Below, piece after piece: positions 19,597 to 29,398 of a stretch of DNA of 64,000 bases. The translations under genes were made by a program, and so were the position numbers. Each line of letters opens with the position of its first letter. The stretch's first letter is position 1. The DNA comes from Candidatus Rikenella faecigallinarum (GTDB taxonomy: Bacteria > Bacteroidota > Bacteroidia > Bacteroidales > Rikenellaceae), in the NCBI GenBank assembly GCA_019113395.1, contig DXHL01000021.1, positions 1 to 64,000 on the forward strand, given 5' to 3'. The notes under the pieces were generated by a model, which did no database searches, was not told where the DNA came from, and was given only the letters and a program-made list of their open reading frames with translations.

Positions 19597-19622
19597 GGAG
19601 GACGGATGTTTATCCGTCCTCC
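19597..19622 (-). terminator. hairpin after GH92 gene
   Basis: A perfect 11-bp stem (19597-19607 with 19612-19622) with a 4-nt loop lies 29 nt past the stop codon of the GH92 gene. No clear T-tract follows on the minus strand, so it may work as an mRNA 3'-end stabiliser rather than a strong terminator. Confidence 0.5.
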
Positions 19623-19651
19623 CGCTCCTGTAAACAGTATCTCTCGGCCGA

Positions 19652-22600
19652 TTAATAGGCCATGATTTCATCCACAAACATCCACGAAGGATTACCGGCG
19701 CCGATATGCCATTCGGGCAACACTCCGTTGCGAATGGCAAAACGGATGTATCGCGCCGTCACCCCGCCCGGAACAGACGTCCCGAAGTAATGCGCCCCAC
19801 TGCCGGCCGTGCGGCTGTCGGCCGTAGTAATGGCCACCGGACGATAATAGTGCGTTCCGTCCACCGAAAATTCAAAGATGGCATCCCGCGGCAGCACAAT
19901 CCACGAACCGGGTTCATTGGCCGCATTGAAACCGACATGGCTCAACGAGCGTACACGTCCCATGTCGATAACTCCGGAGAGGTTTTCGCCGTCAAACCCA
20001 ATCCATTGGGGCCGAACGTAGCTGTTGCCGCCCAGTGCAAAATCGACCAGGGCAGCCGCGCCGCCATTGACGTAGGGAGCCGACGGTTCCTTATCGAGCG
20101 TCACGGTTGCGTCATGCAGAAGGCTTTTGTAGAAGCGATACTCTTTGGTATTGCTGATTCGCCCATCGACCGTCACGGCACGCAGTTTGAGGTCGGTATC
20201 TCGCATCAGCAGAATGCCTGCAGCCGACGCCACAGGAGAGTTCACAGAGGGTTCGCTGCCATCCGTTGTGTAGACGATACGGGTTCCCGGTTCTGCCATA
20301 TAGAGCTGAGGATAAACAACCATCGTAGGCCCGAAGACATGGAGCGTATCGCGCAGATAGGGCTCGAAAACCACCCCCTCCAACAGTTTCGCCGAGGTCA
20401 GCGCATCATCGGTCGGAATCTGCGATACGGGGCGGTCCTCCATGGCCGACCCGAACGACGTATTCGGCGTATTCCCCATGTGCAGCACCAGTTTGCCGCC
20501 TGATTCAATCATCTCGTGCGTGATATAGGCTTTGGTATAGGGTTGCCCGTTGTATTCGGCCGACTGGATATAGATATTTTTGGAGTCTCCCTCCCCTTTC
20601 AGCCCCTTAGCCGCCACGGTGAATGCCCGACCGTTGTCCATGCGCAGGGTCACTTCGGGAAAAGTCGGTGTGCCCAGCACGTAAATACCCGAACCAGGCG
20701 TCACCGGATAGAATCCCATGGCACTCAGCACATACCAGGCCGACATCTGTCCGCAGTCCTCGTTTCCGCACAGTCCGTCTCGTGCCACCGTATACATGGT
20801 GCGTTTAATTTCAGCCACCCGTTCCTGCGTTTTCCACGGGGCACCCGCATAAGCATAGAGATAGGCCACCTGATGCGAGGGTTCGTTGCCGTGGGCATAC
20901 TGCCCGATAAGCCCCGAAACGTCAGGAGAGTGGTCAGCCGTGGTCGAGGCCGATGTGAACATCGTGTCAATCGCAGCGATATAGGCGCTGTCACCGCCCA
21001 GCATTGCGATATGTGTATTCACATCCTGCGGCGCGAAGAAACGGTAGTGCCAGGCGCTTCCTTCGGTAAAGTCACCCTGGCCGAGGATGGAGATTTCAGT
21101 CGGGTCGAAGGGAGTGCGGAACTGTCCCGTAGCATCACGCCCTTTGAAGAACCCATCCTGCGGGTCGAAGTGGTTTTTGTAGAACTGGGCGCGGCGGATA
21201 AAGACGCGGTAGATGCTGTCATTCCCCAACTCTTTGGCCAGCTGAGCGATACACCAGTCATCGTAGGCATATTCAAGCGCTTTTGAGACCGAGTTGTTCT
21301 CCTTGTCTGAAGGGAGATAGCCCATCGAGCGATAGTAGGGCAGCCCACCGTAACTATCCTGCATGGCACTGTGAACAGCCGCCTCCAGAGCCAACGCCCC
21401 CAGCGAATCGGGGATTTGTCCCTTCAGGTAGGCATCCACGATAATCGGCACCGAGTGATAGCCAATCATGCAGTTGTTTTCGTTCATATGGAGGTCCCAC
21501 ACGGGAAGACGCCCGGTCTGTTCGTAGTATCGGAGCATGGAACGCACGACGGCCGCATTGGTCTCGGGTTGTACGAGCGTCAGCAGCGGATGCAGGGCGC
21601 GGAACGTATCCCAGGTCGAGAAGAGGCCGTAGTTCGGGAGCGAGTCCTGTTGTGTTTTGGCATGTACGTTGCGGTCGGCGCCCACGTAGCGTCCATCGAC
21701 ATCCGAGAGCAGATTGGGCGCTACAAACGCATGATAGAGTGCCGTATAGAAGACCGTCCGTTCTTCGGCCGTACCGCCCGAGACGCGGATTTTGCCCAAC
21801 TCACGGTTCCAAAGTTTCCGAGCCTTGTCTTCGAGTTTGTCAAATTTCAGACCGGCCGCTTCAGCCTGAAGATTGGCTGCCGCACCCGCCAAATCAACCA
21901 TCGAGATACCTACTCGCACCTCCAACTCTTTGGAGTGTCCGTCGGGGCATACGGCCAGCACAAGGCGTTTCCCTTCACCCGCCTGCACTCCCGTTGTATC
22001 CACCCCGTCAATGCGAGCCCGGATTTTACGAATCGGGCGCGAGAATTCCGCACGGAAATAGACCGTATGGTCCGATGCCCAGCCGTTCGAGCGTCGCCAC
22101 CCTTCGATGGTGCGGTCATCGACCTGACGGAAGGCCGCACTGTGGACATTGTCCTGAATGCCGTGGCGCAGGTCGATGATGACGTATTGTTCGGCCGCAT
22201 TGGCATAGGTATAGCGATGCACGCCCGTATGGGGTGTAGCGGTCAGTTCCGCACGCACACGGGGGTCTTCGAGGTATACGCTGTAATAGCCCGGCGATGC
22301 CTTTTCGCTGCCGTGGCTGAAACGCGAGCGGTAGCCCGACCCGGGGTCGGCCTTGGTTCCCGGCTCCAGTTTGACAGCGCCGGCACCGGGCATCAGCAAA
22401 ATATCGCCCAGGTCAGCCCCTCCTGTTCCGCTAAGGTGGGTATGCGAGAAGCCGATGATGCTCGAGTCGCTGCTGTGGTAGCCCGAACACCAGTCCCAGC
22501 CTTGCGTATCCGTATCGGGAGAGACCTGTACCAGACCGAAAGGCGTGGTGGCACCGGGGAAGGTGTGTCCGTGGGCATCGGTTCCGATAAACGGGTCCAC

Positions 22601-22675
22601 GTATTGTGCCGGGTCAGATTGCCCGCACGAGACGAAAAAAGCCGTTGCAACAACGGTCAGCAGAAGTTTTTTCAT
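19652..22675 (-). CDS. GH92 alpha-mannosidase lipoprotein with C-terminal chitobiase-like and discoidin-like modules
   Basis: The ATG at 22675 gives a 1007-residue protein starting MKKLLLTVVATAFFVSCGQS, a lipoprotein signal with Cys near residue 16; the frame is open 8 codons further but that would spoil the signal. GH92 markers are YVDPFIGTDAHGHTFPGATT, FSHTHLSGTG, GNEPSHQVAYLY and GNEDCGQMSAWYVLSAMGFY. GH92 enzymes are calcium-dependent inverting exo-alpha-mannosidases acting on N-glycans or yeast mannan. After about residue 740 come a chitobiase-like domain (YTTDGSEPSVNSP) and an F5/8 type C-like domain ending SWMFVDEIMAY. The protein probably sits on the periplasmic or outer surface membrane. 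The exact linkage cleaved cannot be read from sequence. Confidence 0.9.
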   Translation of the reverse strand: MKKLLLTVVATAFFVSCGQSDPAQYVDPFIGTDAHGHTFPGATTPFGLVQVSPDTDTQGWDWCSGYHSSDSSIIGFSHTHLSGTGGADLGDILLMPGAGAVKLEPGTKADPGSGYRSRFSHGSEKASPGYYSVYLEDPRVRAELTATPHTGVHRYTYANAAEQYVIIDLRHGIQDNVHSAAFRQVDDRTIEGWRRSNGWASDHTVYFRAEFSRPIRKIRARIDGVDTTGVQAGEGKRLVLAVCPDGHSKELEVRVGISMVDLAGAAANLQAEAAGLKFDKLEDKARKLWNRELGKIRVSGGTAEERTVFYTALYHAFVAPNLLSDVDGRYVGADRNVHAKTQQDSLPNYGLFSTWDTFRALHPLLTLVQPETNAAVVRSMLRYYEQTGRLPVWDLHMNENNCMIGYHSVPIIVDAYLKGQIPDSLGALALEAAVHSAMQDSYGGLPYYRSMGYLPSDKENNSVSKALEYAYDDWCIAQLAKELGNDSIYRVFIRRAQFYKNHFDPQDGFFKGRDATGQFRTPFDPTEISILGQGDFTEGSAWHYRFFAPQDVNTHIAMLGGDSAYIAAIDTMFTSASTTADHSPDVSGLIGQYAHGNEPSHQVAYLYAYAGAPWKTQERVAEIKRTMYTVARDGLCGNEDCGQMSAWYVLSAMGFYPVTPGSGIYVLGTPTFPEVTLRMDNGRAFTVAAKGLKGEGDSKNIYIQSAEYNGQPYTKAYITHEMIESGGKLVLHMGNTPNTSFGSAMEDRPVSQIPTDDALTSAKLLEGVVFEPYLRDTLHVFGPTMVVYPQLYMAEPGTRIVYTTDGSEPSVNSPVASAAGILLMRDTDLKLRAVTVDGRISNTKEYRFYKSLLHDATVTLDKEPSAPYVNGGAAALVDFALGGNSYVRPQWIGFDGENLSGVIDMGRVRSLSHVGFNAANEPGSWIVLPRDAIFEFSVDGTHYYRPVAITTADSRTAGSGAHYFGTSVPGGVTARYIRFAIRNGVLPEWHIGAGNPSWMFVDEIMAY

Positions 22676-22696
22676 AGAGTTCAGGTCGATACAACG

Positions 22697-22704
22697 CAAA
22701 TATA
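22697..22704 (-). promoter_or_regulatory. -7 box for GH92 gene
   Basis: TATATTTG on the minus strand (22704-22697) fits the -7 consensus and lies 21 nt upstream of the ATG at 22675. No TTTG is found at the expected -33 distance. Confidence 0.45.
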
Positions 22705-22754
22705 TTGAAATTTATTGCTACTTTTAACTCACTAACCGTGGAACGGTAAAAATT

Positions 22755-23660
22755 ATGAAGGAATTGTCGCTCATGACTCCTGCGCATTGGGAGGATTATG
22801 AACTATTGGACAGCGGTCAGGGACGCAAGCTGGAGCGTTTCGGCCGTGTGGTGACAGCGCGCCCCGAGCCGCAGGCCCTGTGGAAGACATCGCTTTCCGA
22901 GGCCGAGTGGGCGGCACGGGCCGAAGCGGTATTTCAACGGAGCAGGGGGAGCGACGAACGCGGGCAGTGGCAGCTCCGCCCCGGCACGCCGCAACAGTGG
23001 TTCGTGACCTATCGCAACCCCGCGGGGTTGAACCTGCGGATGCGGATGGGGCTGACCTCGTTCAAACACGTGGGGCTGTTTCCCGAACAGGCCGCCAACT
23101 GGGACTATATTTATGATACGGTACAGGCGTTACGCCGCGAAGGCGTCGAACGGCCCGCCGTCCTGAACCTCTTTGCTTACACGGGGGGTGCATCGCTGGC
23201 AGCCTGCGCGGCGGGTGCCGAAGTGACCCACGTCGATTCGGTGCGACAGACCGTCTCCTGGTCGCGCGAAAACATGGAGGCCTCGGGGCTGGACGGGATT
23301 CGGTGGATGGTGGAGGATGCCCTGAAGTTTGTGCGTCGCGAGGTGAGACGACAACGCCGCTACCACGGCATTATCCTCGACCCGCCCTCCTACGGACGGG
23401 GACCCGACGGCGAAAAATGGGTCCTCGAAGAGCATATCGGCGAGATGCTCGCCTGCTGTGCTGAACTGTTGGCCGACGAGCACTGTTTTGTGGTGCTGAA
23501 CCTCTATTCGATGGGACTCTCGGCACTCCTGGCGCGGACACTGGCCGAAGCCTCGTTCCCGCAGCTCAACGGGGCGCAGTGCGAACAGGGGGAGCTCTTC
23601 GTGGAGGACTCCTTCGGCAAACAGCTGCCGCTGGGGGTCTTTCTGCGCTTTCGGAAATAA
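22755..23660 (+). CDS. class I SAM-dependent RNA methyltransferase, RlmI/RlmK-like
   Basis: The 301-residue protein has the SAM-binding motif LNLFAYTGGASLAACAAGAE, the acidic residue after it in VTHVDSVRQTVSW, and the catalytic-type motif ILDPPSYGRGPDGEKW. This pattern is that of the RlmI/RlmK family, which makes 5-methylcytosine or 7-methylguanine in 23S rRNA. It lacks the N-terminal PUA domain of RlmI, so the exact target is open. It is divergent from the GH92 gene, and starts 80 nt from it. Confidence 0.85.
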   Translation: MKELSLMTPAHWEDYELLDSGQGRKLERFGRVVTARPEPQALWKTSLSEAEWAARAEAVFQRSRGSDERGQWQLRPGTPQQWFVTYRNPAGLNLRMRMGLTSFKHVGLFPEQAANWDYIYDTVQALRREGVERPAVLNLFAYTGGASLAACAAGAEVTHVDSVRQTVSWSRENMEASGLDGIRWMVEDALKFVRREVRRQRRYHGIILDPPSYGRGPDGEKWVLEEHIGEMLACCAELLADEHCFVVLNLYSMGLSALLARTLAEASFPQLNGAQCEQGELFVEDSFGKQLPLGVFLRFRK

Positions 23661-23744
23661 CCGTACTGCAGAACTCGCGGCAAGAGTTCCCATCCAACTA
23701 CCGATGCGAGGGCCGCAATAAACCTGACACAAAAAAACTCTTAT

Positions 23745-25925
23745 ATGACACACTCTAAACTCTTTTACCTCTTGGCGAGCACGGCGATAACAGCCCTTTT
23801 CACGGCCTGCGCCTCCAAACCCGCCGAAATCAACGTCATTCCCCAACCCAGCCACATGACGCGGGGCAAAGGCTATGTCCACCTTAAGGGGGATAACCTC
23901 ACCACCCGCATCGACACCACCCTCACCAACCCTGAAGGTTATCGGCTGACGGCCGACAAAGGACGGGTCGAAGTGGTCGGAGGGAGCGAAGCCGGGCTGT
24001 ACTACGGTCTCCAGACGCTCGACCAGCTGCGTGACGGAACCGACTATGTTCCGGTGGTCACCATCGAAGACGCTCCACGCTTCCCGTGGCGCGGCATGCA
24101 CCTCGACGTAAGCCGTCACTTCTTCTCCAAAGACTTTATCAAAAAGTACATCGACATGCTGGCCTACCACCGCATCAACACCTTCCACTGGCACCTGACG
24201 GACGGTATCGGCTGGCGGCTCGAAATCGACAAATACCCGCTGCTGACCCAAAAGGCCGCCTGGCGCAAAGTGAAGGATGCCAAATCGCCGTGGCTGGGGC
24301 TCGAGCTGAGCGACGAATCGCGTCGCGACAGCTCGGACACCTACGGCGGTTACTATACCAAGGAGGACGTGCGCGAGATTGTGGCTTATGCCAAAGAGCG
24401 TCACATCACCATCATCCCCGAAATCGAAATGCCGGGCCACTCCGAAGCGGCCACCTTTGCCTATCCCGAATATGCGTGTCCGACAGCCAAGCCCGGAAGC
24501 GGCATCTACTGCCCCGGACGCGAAGAGACCTTTACTTTCCTGACCGATATTCTGGACGAGGTAATTGAACTCTTCCCCGACGCTCCCTACATCCACATCG
24601 GCGGCGACGAAGTGGGCAAGGAGCAGTGGAGCCAATGCCCGCTGTGCCAGCAACGCAAACGCACCGAGGGACTCAAGGATGAACACGAGTTGCAAAGCTA
24701 TTTCGTTCACCGCATCGAAGAGCACCTCAACGCCAAAGGCAAAGCGATGATTGGCTACGACGAGATTCTCGAAGGGGGTCTGGCTCCGAACGCCACCGTG
24801 ATGTCGTGGACCGGTTTCCAAGGGGGTATCAAGTCGGCCAATGCGGGGCACGATGTGATTATGGTGCCGCTGGACTACGTCTACTTCGACCACTACCAGG
24901 GACAGAACCCCTGTGAACCGCAGGCGTGGGGCGGATATAACGGTGTAAAACGGGTCTACGAGTTTGAGCCCGTACGGCCCGAAATCGCTCCCGACAAGGT
25001 ACACCACGTCATTGGCGGTCAGGCCAACCTCTGGACCGAAAGCATCCGCACACCCGAACACGTGGAATATATGCTGCTGCCGCGGTTGGCCGCACTGTCG
25101 GAAGCGCTCTGGAGCGACACGACGGCTCGCGACTGGAAACGTTTTGAACGCAAACTCGACCGCCAGTACGACCGCTATGCCGAGCAGGGGTGGAACTACG
25201 CCGAGAGTGCATTCACACCTTATATCACCGAACAACGTTTCAACGACGACGGTTCGCTGACCATCCGACTGGCCACAGAGCTTGACGGTTATCCGATTTA
25301 CTATACGCTGGACGGCACTACACCCACGGATGAATCCACCCTTTATGCCGATTCCATCGTAATCGACGGGCCGGCCCGACTGACCGCCCTGACCTACCGC
25401 AACGGCAGTGCCGTAGGGTGCGTTCTCGAGGTTCCCTACCTGCTCAACAAAGCCACACGGGCAGCGGTCACCTATGCCACTCCGTACAGTCCTGCCTATA
25501 CCGGAGGCGGTGACAGTGCGCTGGTGGACAACCGCTACGCCTTCAAACGGGGCGATGACAAGGCTTGGCAGGGTTTTGAAAAAACCGACATGGAACTGAC
25601 CCTGGACCTGGGCAGCGTACAATCGGTTTCGGGAGTAGTACTGCGTTTCCTGCAACACATTGCCTCGACCTCGGTGATGCTGCCGACCGGAGTGACCATC
25701 TGGACCTCCACCGACGGCAATCAGTATAAGGCAGTAGCCGACTGGGGCATCGAACCCGATACCGATTCCGAAGTGATGATTCGCTCGTTCGACATCCCCT
25801 TTGGCGAGGCACAGGATGCTCGGTTTGTTCGCATCCGGGCAACCAATATGGGGACACTACCCGAAGGACATCCGCGTGCCGGGGGTTCGGCCTGGATTTT
25901 CACGGATGAGGTCGTAGTCTACTAA
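23745..25925 (+). CDS. GH20 beta-N-acetylhexosaminidase lipoprotein
   Basis: The 726-residue protein starts MTHSKLFYLLASTAITALFT and has a lipobox Cys (FTACAS). A GH20b N-terminal domain (INVIPQPSHMTRGKGYVHLK) precedes the catalytic barrel (DAPRFPWRGMHLDVSRHFFS, TFHWHLTDGIGWRLEIDKYP). The catalytic pair is Asp288-Glu289 in HIGGDEVGKEQW: Glu is the acid and Asp positions the substrate acetamido group. A chitobiase-like domain (YYTLDGTTPTDESTLY) and an F5/8-like domain ending SAWIFTDEVVVY follow, the same layout as the GH92 protein at 19652-22675. It trims terminal GlcNAc or GalNAc, for instance from host glycans or mucin. The gene is probably transcribed alone or with the upstream methyltransferase. 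Confidence 0.93.
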   Translation: MTHSKLFYLLASTAITALFTACASKPAEINVIPQPSHMTRGKGYVHLKGDNLTTRIDTTLTNPEGYRLTADKGRVEVVGGSEAGLYYGLQTLDQLRDGTDYVPVVTIEDAPRFPWRGMHLDVSRHFFSKDFIKKYIDMLAYHRINTFHWHLTDGIGWRLEIDKYPLLTQKAAWRKVKDAKSPWLGLELSDESRRDSSDTYGGYYTKEDVREIVAYAKERHITIIPEIEMPGHSEAATFAYPEYACPTAKPGSGIYCPGREETFTFLTDILDEVIELFPDAPYIHIGGDEVGKEQWSQCPLCQQRKRTEGLKDEHELQSYFVHRIEEHLNAKGKAMIGYDEILEGGLAPNATVMSWTGFQGGIKSANAGHDVIMVPLDYVYFDHYQGQNPCEPQAWGGYNGVKRVYEFEPVRPEIAPDKVHHVIGGQANLWTESIRTPEHVEYMLLPRLAALSEALWSDTTARDWKRFERKLDRQYDRYAEQGWNYAESAFTPYITEQRFNDDGSLTIRLATELDGYPIYYTLDGTTPTDESTLYADSIVIDGPARLTALTYRNGSAVGCVLEVPYLLNKATRAAVTYATPYSPAYTGGGDSALVDNRYAFKRGDDKAWQGFEKTDMELTLDLGSVQSVSGVVLRFLQHIASTSVMLPTGVTIWTSTDGNQYKAVADWGIEPDTDSEVMIRSFDIPFGEAQDARFVRIRATNMGTLPEGHPRAGGSAWIFTDEVVVY

Positions 25926-25966
25926 TGTGATTCGGCTCCACACAGCGGGAAACAACTAAAGATGGC

Positions 25967-26012
25967 AAAAAGAGGGGGGCTTCGGAACATGTTCCGAAGC
26001 CCCCCTCTTTTT
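25967..26012. terminator. bidirectional terminator between GH20 and small lipoprotein genes
   Basis: A perfect palindrome of 46 nt, AAAAAGAGGGGGGC... and its complement, has A and T runs on both flanks. It lies between two convergent genes (stops at 25925 and 26071) and can end transcription in both directions. Confidence 0.9.
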
Positions 26013-26070
26013 GCGTTCGTTAATTCCTGCGAAGCAAAACAGAGACTGCTGCCCTATCGGCAGCCGTGCA

Positions 26071-26271
26071 CTATTTTACTACGGCAGCTGAGTCGCAGGC
26101 TACCGTGTCGCAAGCAGCAGTATCCACAGCTACGCTGTCTACAACAACCGTTTCCGACATTTCTACCACTGCGGTAGAGTCTGCGTTTTCAGAGGTAGCG
26201 GCGCTGTTGCCACAAGCTGCGAAACCGGCAGCGATAGCTGCTACGCATGCGAATTGGAAAAGTTTTTTCAT
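26071..26271 (-). CDS. very small lipoprotein, acidic and Thr/Val/Ser rich
   Basis: The ATG at 26271 gives 66 residues: MKKLFQFACVAAIAAGFAAC is a lipoprotein signal with the Cys at position 20. The mature 47 residues (GNSAATSENADSTAVVEMSE, then repeats of the VDT/ACDT/VACDS type) are low-complexity and acidic, with two further Cys in ACD steps. I recognise no domain. Small lipoproteins like this are common in Bacteroidales and usually unnamed. A -7 box TATCTTTG lies 36 nt upstream, so the gene is likely expressed. Confidence 0.7.
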   Translation of the reverse strand: MKKLFQFACVAAIAAGFAACGNSAATSENADSTAVVEMSETVVVDSVAVDTAACDTVACDSAAVVK

Positions 26272-26306
26272 AGCGGTATGTTTTGAATTATTGTTGAAAA
26301 CCGCTG

Positions 26307-26314
26307 CAAAGATA
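26307..26314 (-). promoter_or_regulatory. -7 box for the small lipoprotein gene
   Basis: TATCTTTG on the minus strand (26314-26307) is a perfect -7 box, 35 nt before the ATG at 26271. No good -33 box is visible. Confidence 0.5.
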
Positions 26315-26458
26315 TACCTTTTTTCGCAATTTGACACCCAATCGCGATTTTTTTACAAAATTTAAGACCCTGAACCACAGCCGCAAAGAGAGCAATCATA
26401 TATGACATACGCCACAACAATGTGAATTTGTGACAAAAAATCACTTGCATACCATCGG

Positions 26459-26489
26459 TTTTACCCAACCCGGAAAAAACGTATCTTTG
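26459..26489 (+). promoter_or_regulatory. promoter for miaB
   Basis: The -7 box TATCTTTG lies at 26482-26489, with TTTT at 26459-26462 in the -33 position, 19 bp away. The miaB ATG is 36 nt downstream. Confidence 0.6.
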
Positions 26490-26525
26490 CCCACATTCTT
26501 TGTCTGACAACCAACCACAGCGGAT

Positions 26526-27875
26526 ATGGCAAAACCCCATTTCAACCTTGCCGTCCAACAAGGACAGGGCAAATTCTACATCGAGACCTACGGATGCCAA
26601 ATGAATCAGAACGACAGCGAGGTCGTTGCAGCCGTCATGCAGCAGGAGGGATTCGAATATACCGCCACGTTGGAACAAGCCGACATCATTCTGATAAATA
26701 CGTGCGCCATCCGCGACAACGCCGAGCAACGCATCTGGGGTCGTTTGGCCGAATTTCGCGGGCTGAAGAAACAGAAGCCGTGGCTGCTGGTCGGGATTAT
26801 CGGCTGCATGGCCGAACGCCTCAAGGACAAACTGATTGAACAGGAGAAAACCGTAGATATTGTGGTGGGTCCCGACGGATACCGTTCGCTGCCGGCCCTC
26901 GTGCGTGAAGCAGCCAGCGGCACGAAAGCCGTGAACGTACTTCTCTCGCGCGAGGAGACCTATGCGGAGATTAGCCCCGTGCGGCTCGACAAAAACGGCG
27001 TGACGGCCTTTGTGAGCATCATGCGCGGCTGCAACAACATGTGTGCCTACTGTGTGGTGCCTTATACGCGGGGCGTGGAACGCAGTCGCGATGCCGAGAC
27101 CATTCTGGCCGAAGTGCGCGACCTCTTTGCGCGCGGCTACCGCGAAGTGACACTCCTCGGACAAAACGTAAACTCCTACCGTTACGGCGACATCACGTTT
27201 GCCGAACTGTTGGCACGAGTGGCCGAGATATCGCCGCTGCTGCGGGTGCGATTCGCCACCTCGCATCCCAAAGACCTCTCGGACGAGCTTATCGAGACCA
27301 TTGCCAAATGGCCGAACATCTGTCGGGCCATCCATCTGCCGGCTCAGTCGGGCTCTTCGGCCGTACTCGAACGAATGAACCGCAAATACACCCGGGAGTG
27401 GTATCTCGACCGTATTGCGGCCATTCGGAAACGGCTGCCCGAGTGTGCCATTTCGACCGACCTGATTGCCGGGTTCTGCGGCGAAACCGACGAAGACCAT
27501 GCCCAAACCCTGTCGCTGATGCGCGAAGTGGGGTATGACTTCGCTTATATGTTCAAGTACTCCGAACGCCCCGGCACCAAAGCCCAACGCACCATGACGG
27601 ACGACATTCCCGAAGAGGTGAAGACCGCCCGCCTGACCGAAATCATCAACCTGCAGAACGAACTCTCGCTGGAGTCGAACCGCCGCGATGTGGGACGCCA
27701 TTTCGAAGTGTTGATTGAAGGGACCTCGAAACGTTCCGAAGAGGAGATATTCGGCCGCACGTCACAAAACAAGGTGGTGGTTCTGCCGCGCATGAACTAC
27801 CGCCCGGGCGACTACGTGCACGTGTTGATTACGGACTGCTCGTCGGCCACGCTTATCGGTACGCCGCTCTGCTAA
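26526..27875 (+). CDS. miaB: tRNA 2-methylthio-N6-isopentenyladenosine-37 synthase
   Basis: The 449-residue protein has the three methylthiotransferase parts. The N-terminal UPF0004 domain with Cys in [27 protein letters not shown] and GCMAERL holds the auxiliary cluster. The radical SAM core has Cys169, Cys173 and Cys176 (CNNMCAYC). A C-terminal TRAM domain follows. It adds the methylthio group to i6A37 of tRNAs reading UNN codons. It appears to be a single-gene unit with its own promoter, convergent with the MATE gene. Confidence 0.96.
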   Translation: MAKPHFNLAVQQGQGKFYIETYGCQMNQNDSEVVAAVMQQEGFEYTATLEQADIILINTCAIRDNAEQRIWGRLAEFRGLKKQKPWLLVGIIGCMAERLKDKLIEQEKTVDIVVGPDGYRSLPALVREAASGTKAVNVLLSREETYAEISPVRLDKNGVTAFVSIMRGCNNMCAYCVVPYTRGVERSRDAETILAEVRDLFARGYREVTLLGQNVNSYRYGDITFAELLARVAEISPLLRVRFATSHPKDLSDELIETIAKWPNICRAIHLPAQSGSSAVLERMNRKYTREWYLDRIAAIRKRLPECAISTDLIAGFCGETDEDHAQTLSLMREVGYDFAYMFKYSERPGTKAQRTMTDDIPEEVKTARLTEIINLQNELSLESNRRDVGRHFEVLIEGTSKRSEEEIFGRTSQNKVVVLPRMNYRPGDYVHVLITDCSSATLIGTPLC

Positions 27876-27972
27876 GACCCTCCGCGGTCACCATCACCAA
27901 TCCGCCACGCATCCATGAAGGAAGGGGTCCTCGCTCCATTGGGGGATTTTATGCCTTGCGCCAGAGCAGCCC

Positions 27973-29355
27973 TTATTCAAAAACATGAGTATTGCCATAC
28001 GGAGAGTGGGGCAAAAGGGATTGTTTCCACAACATAACAACCATACAGAGACTTGTCAGAATCTCCGACACAGGCAAAGCCAGCCATATGCCAGTCACCC
28101 CTGCCACTTTAGGCAATACCACAAAACAGGGAACCAAAAAAAACAGCCCGCGCAACATGGCAAATGTAATGGCCGGTTTAATCCGTTCTATGCTTTGATA
28201 ATATCCGATAATCGTCAGATTCAGGATAAAAAAGACAAATCCGACCCCATAATACGGGAATCCGTCTATTGCAATGCGTGCTGCGGCATCGTCCAAAGGC
28301 AGGAACACCCCCACCAGCACCTCCGGCAAGAAAACAAATCCAGCCGTTGAGACTACCCCGCAACCAACGGCCGCCATCACCGATACGCGTAAGGCTGTGT
28401 GTACCCGTTCCCTGCTTCCAGTCCCAAAATTATAGCTGATAATCGGCTGGACTGACTGTGCTATGGCATTACCAATCATGAAAACAAAGGGCAAAAAATA
28501 GCAACTGAGCCCAAAGGCCCCAACACCCTCATCGCCCAGGTAGTGCATAAATACATGGTTTCCGACAAACAGCAGGAGTGCCATCGTCATTTCTCCGAAC
28601 AACGTAGACAAACCTATTTTGCATTGGGCAACGGTATTGCGTATCCACAAGAGGCAGTCTTTTCGGTTCAACCTCAAGACACACAGACGCGTATTACGGG
28701 CAAATACCCCCAAATACACCACCGCCACGGCAGCTCCGGCCAGACAACTGACCGATGTAGCCAGAGCCGCTCCCCTGACACCCCATCCGAACGGAAAGAT
28801 AAACAACCAATCCAGTAGAATATTCACAACGGCAGCAATCACATTGCACCACATGGCCAATTTGGGAGCACCATCCAACCGCAAGGCAAACAAGGCAACC
28901 GCCATCCATAACTCAAACAGCAGGGATGGTGCAAACCACACCAAATAATCAACCACCATTGGCATCAAGAGTTCCGACGCGCCAAGCAAACGGGCCACTC
29001 TCTCCGGAAAAACCATCACTCCACCCCCTGCAATAAGCGAGATGAGCGTTACAAACAGTAATGCCTGAGTCACACCGATACGCGCCAACAACCGTTTCCC
29101 TTGGGACAAATAGATGGAAGCCATGACCGAGCATCCGCTCCCCATCATCAATCCGACCCCCATGAGCCCCATCAGGAGCGGGACACAAATATTGACGGCT
29201 GCAATTCCGTCACTCCCGACACCATGACCCACAAAAATACCATCAATGGTTGTCACGGCAGACATGCTCAACATACCCAACACTGTCGGAAAAAACAGTT
29301 GTTTGAACAGCACCGTGATTTTTCCGTTTCTAAAATCAATTACTTGTTCTCCCAT
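27973..29355 (-). CDS. MATE family multidrug/cation antiporter
   Basis: The ATG at 29355 gives 460 residues, starting MGEQVIDFRNGKITVLFKQL; the frame runs 13 codons further upstream, but MGEQ begins the usual family start. Twelve hydrophobic segments in two halves are seen, with typical text LFFPTVLGMLSMSAVTTIDG and GNAIAQSVQPIISYNFGTGS. MATE proteins export drugs or metabolites using Na+ or H+ gradients; the MepA-like subgroup fits best. The substrate cannot be told. An 18-bp inverted repeat lies about 45 nt upstream of the start. Base composition seems somewhat more AT-rich than the neighbours, which may hint at later acquisition (impression, not computed). Confidence 0.9.
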   Translation of the reverse strand: MGEQVIDFRNGKITVLFKQLFFPTVLGMLSMSAVTTIDGIFVGHGVGSDGIAAVNICVPLLMGLMGVGLMMGSGCSVMASIYLSQGKRLLARIGVTQALLFVTLISLIAGGGVMVFPERVARLLGASELLMPMVVDYLVWFAPSLLFELWMAVALFALRLDGAPKLAMWCNVIAAVVNILLDWLFIFPFGWGVRGAALATSVSCLAGAAVAVVYLGVFARNTRLCVLRLNRKDCLLWIRNTVAQCKIGLSTLFGEMTMALLLFVGNHVFMHYLGDEGVGAFGLSCYFLPFVFMIGNAIAQSVQPIISYNFGTGSRERVHTALRVSVMAAVGCGVVSTAGFVFLPEVLVGVFLPLDDAAARIAIDGFPYYGVGFVFFILNLTIIGYYQSIERIKPAITFAMLRGLFFLVPCFVVLPKVAGVTGIWLALPVSEILTSLCMVVMLWKQSLLPHSPYGNTHVFE

Positions 29356-29398
29356 ATTTGTTCGTTGTTTTAGATTATGCCTGTTAGGCCGCAAACTA

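Noticed and set aside
23130..25658. 842-codon open frame on the minus strand
   Set aside because: Entirely antisense to the GH20 gene, whose catalytic Asp-Glu pair and domains are clear.
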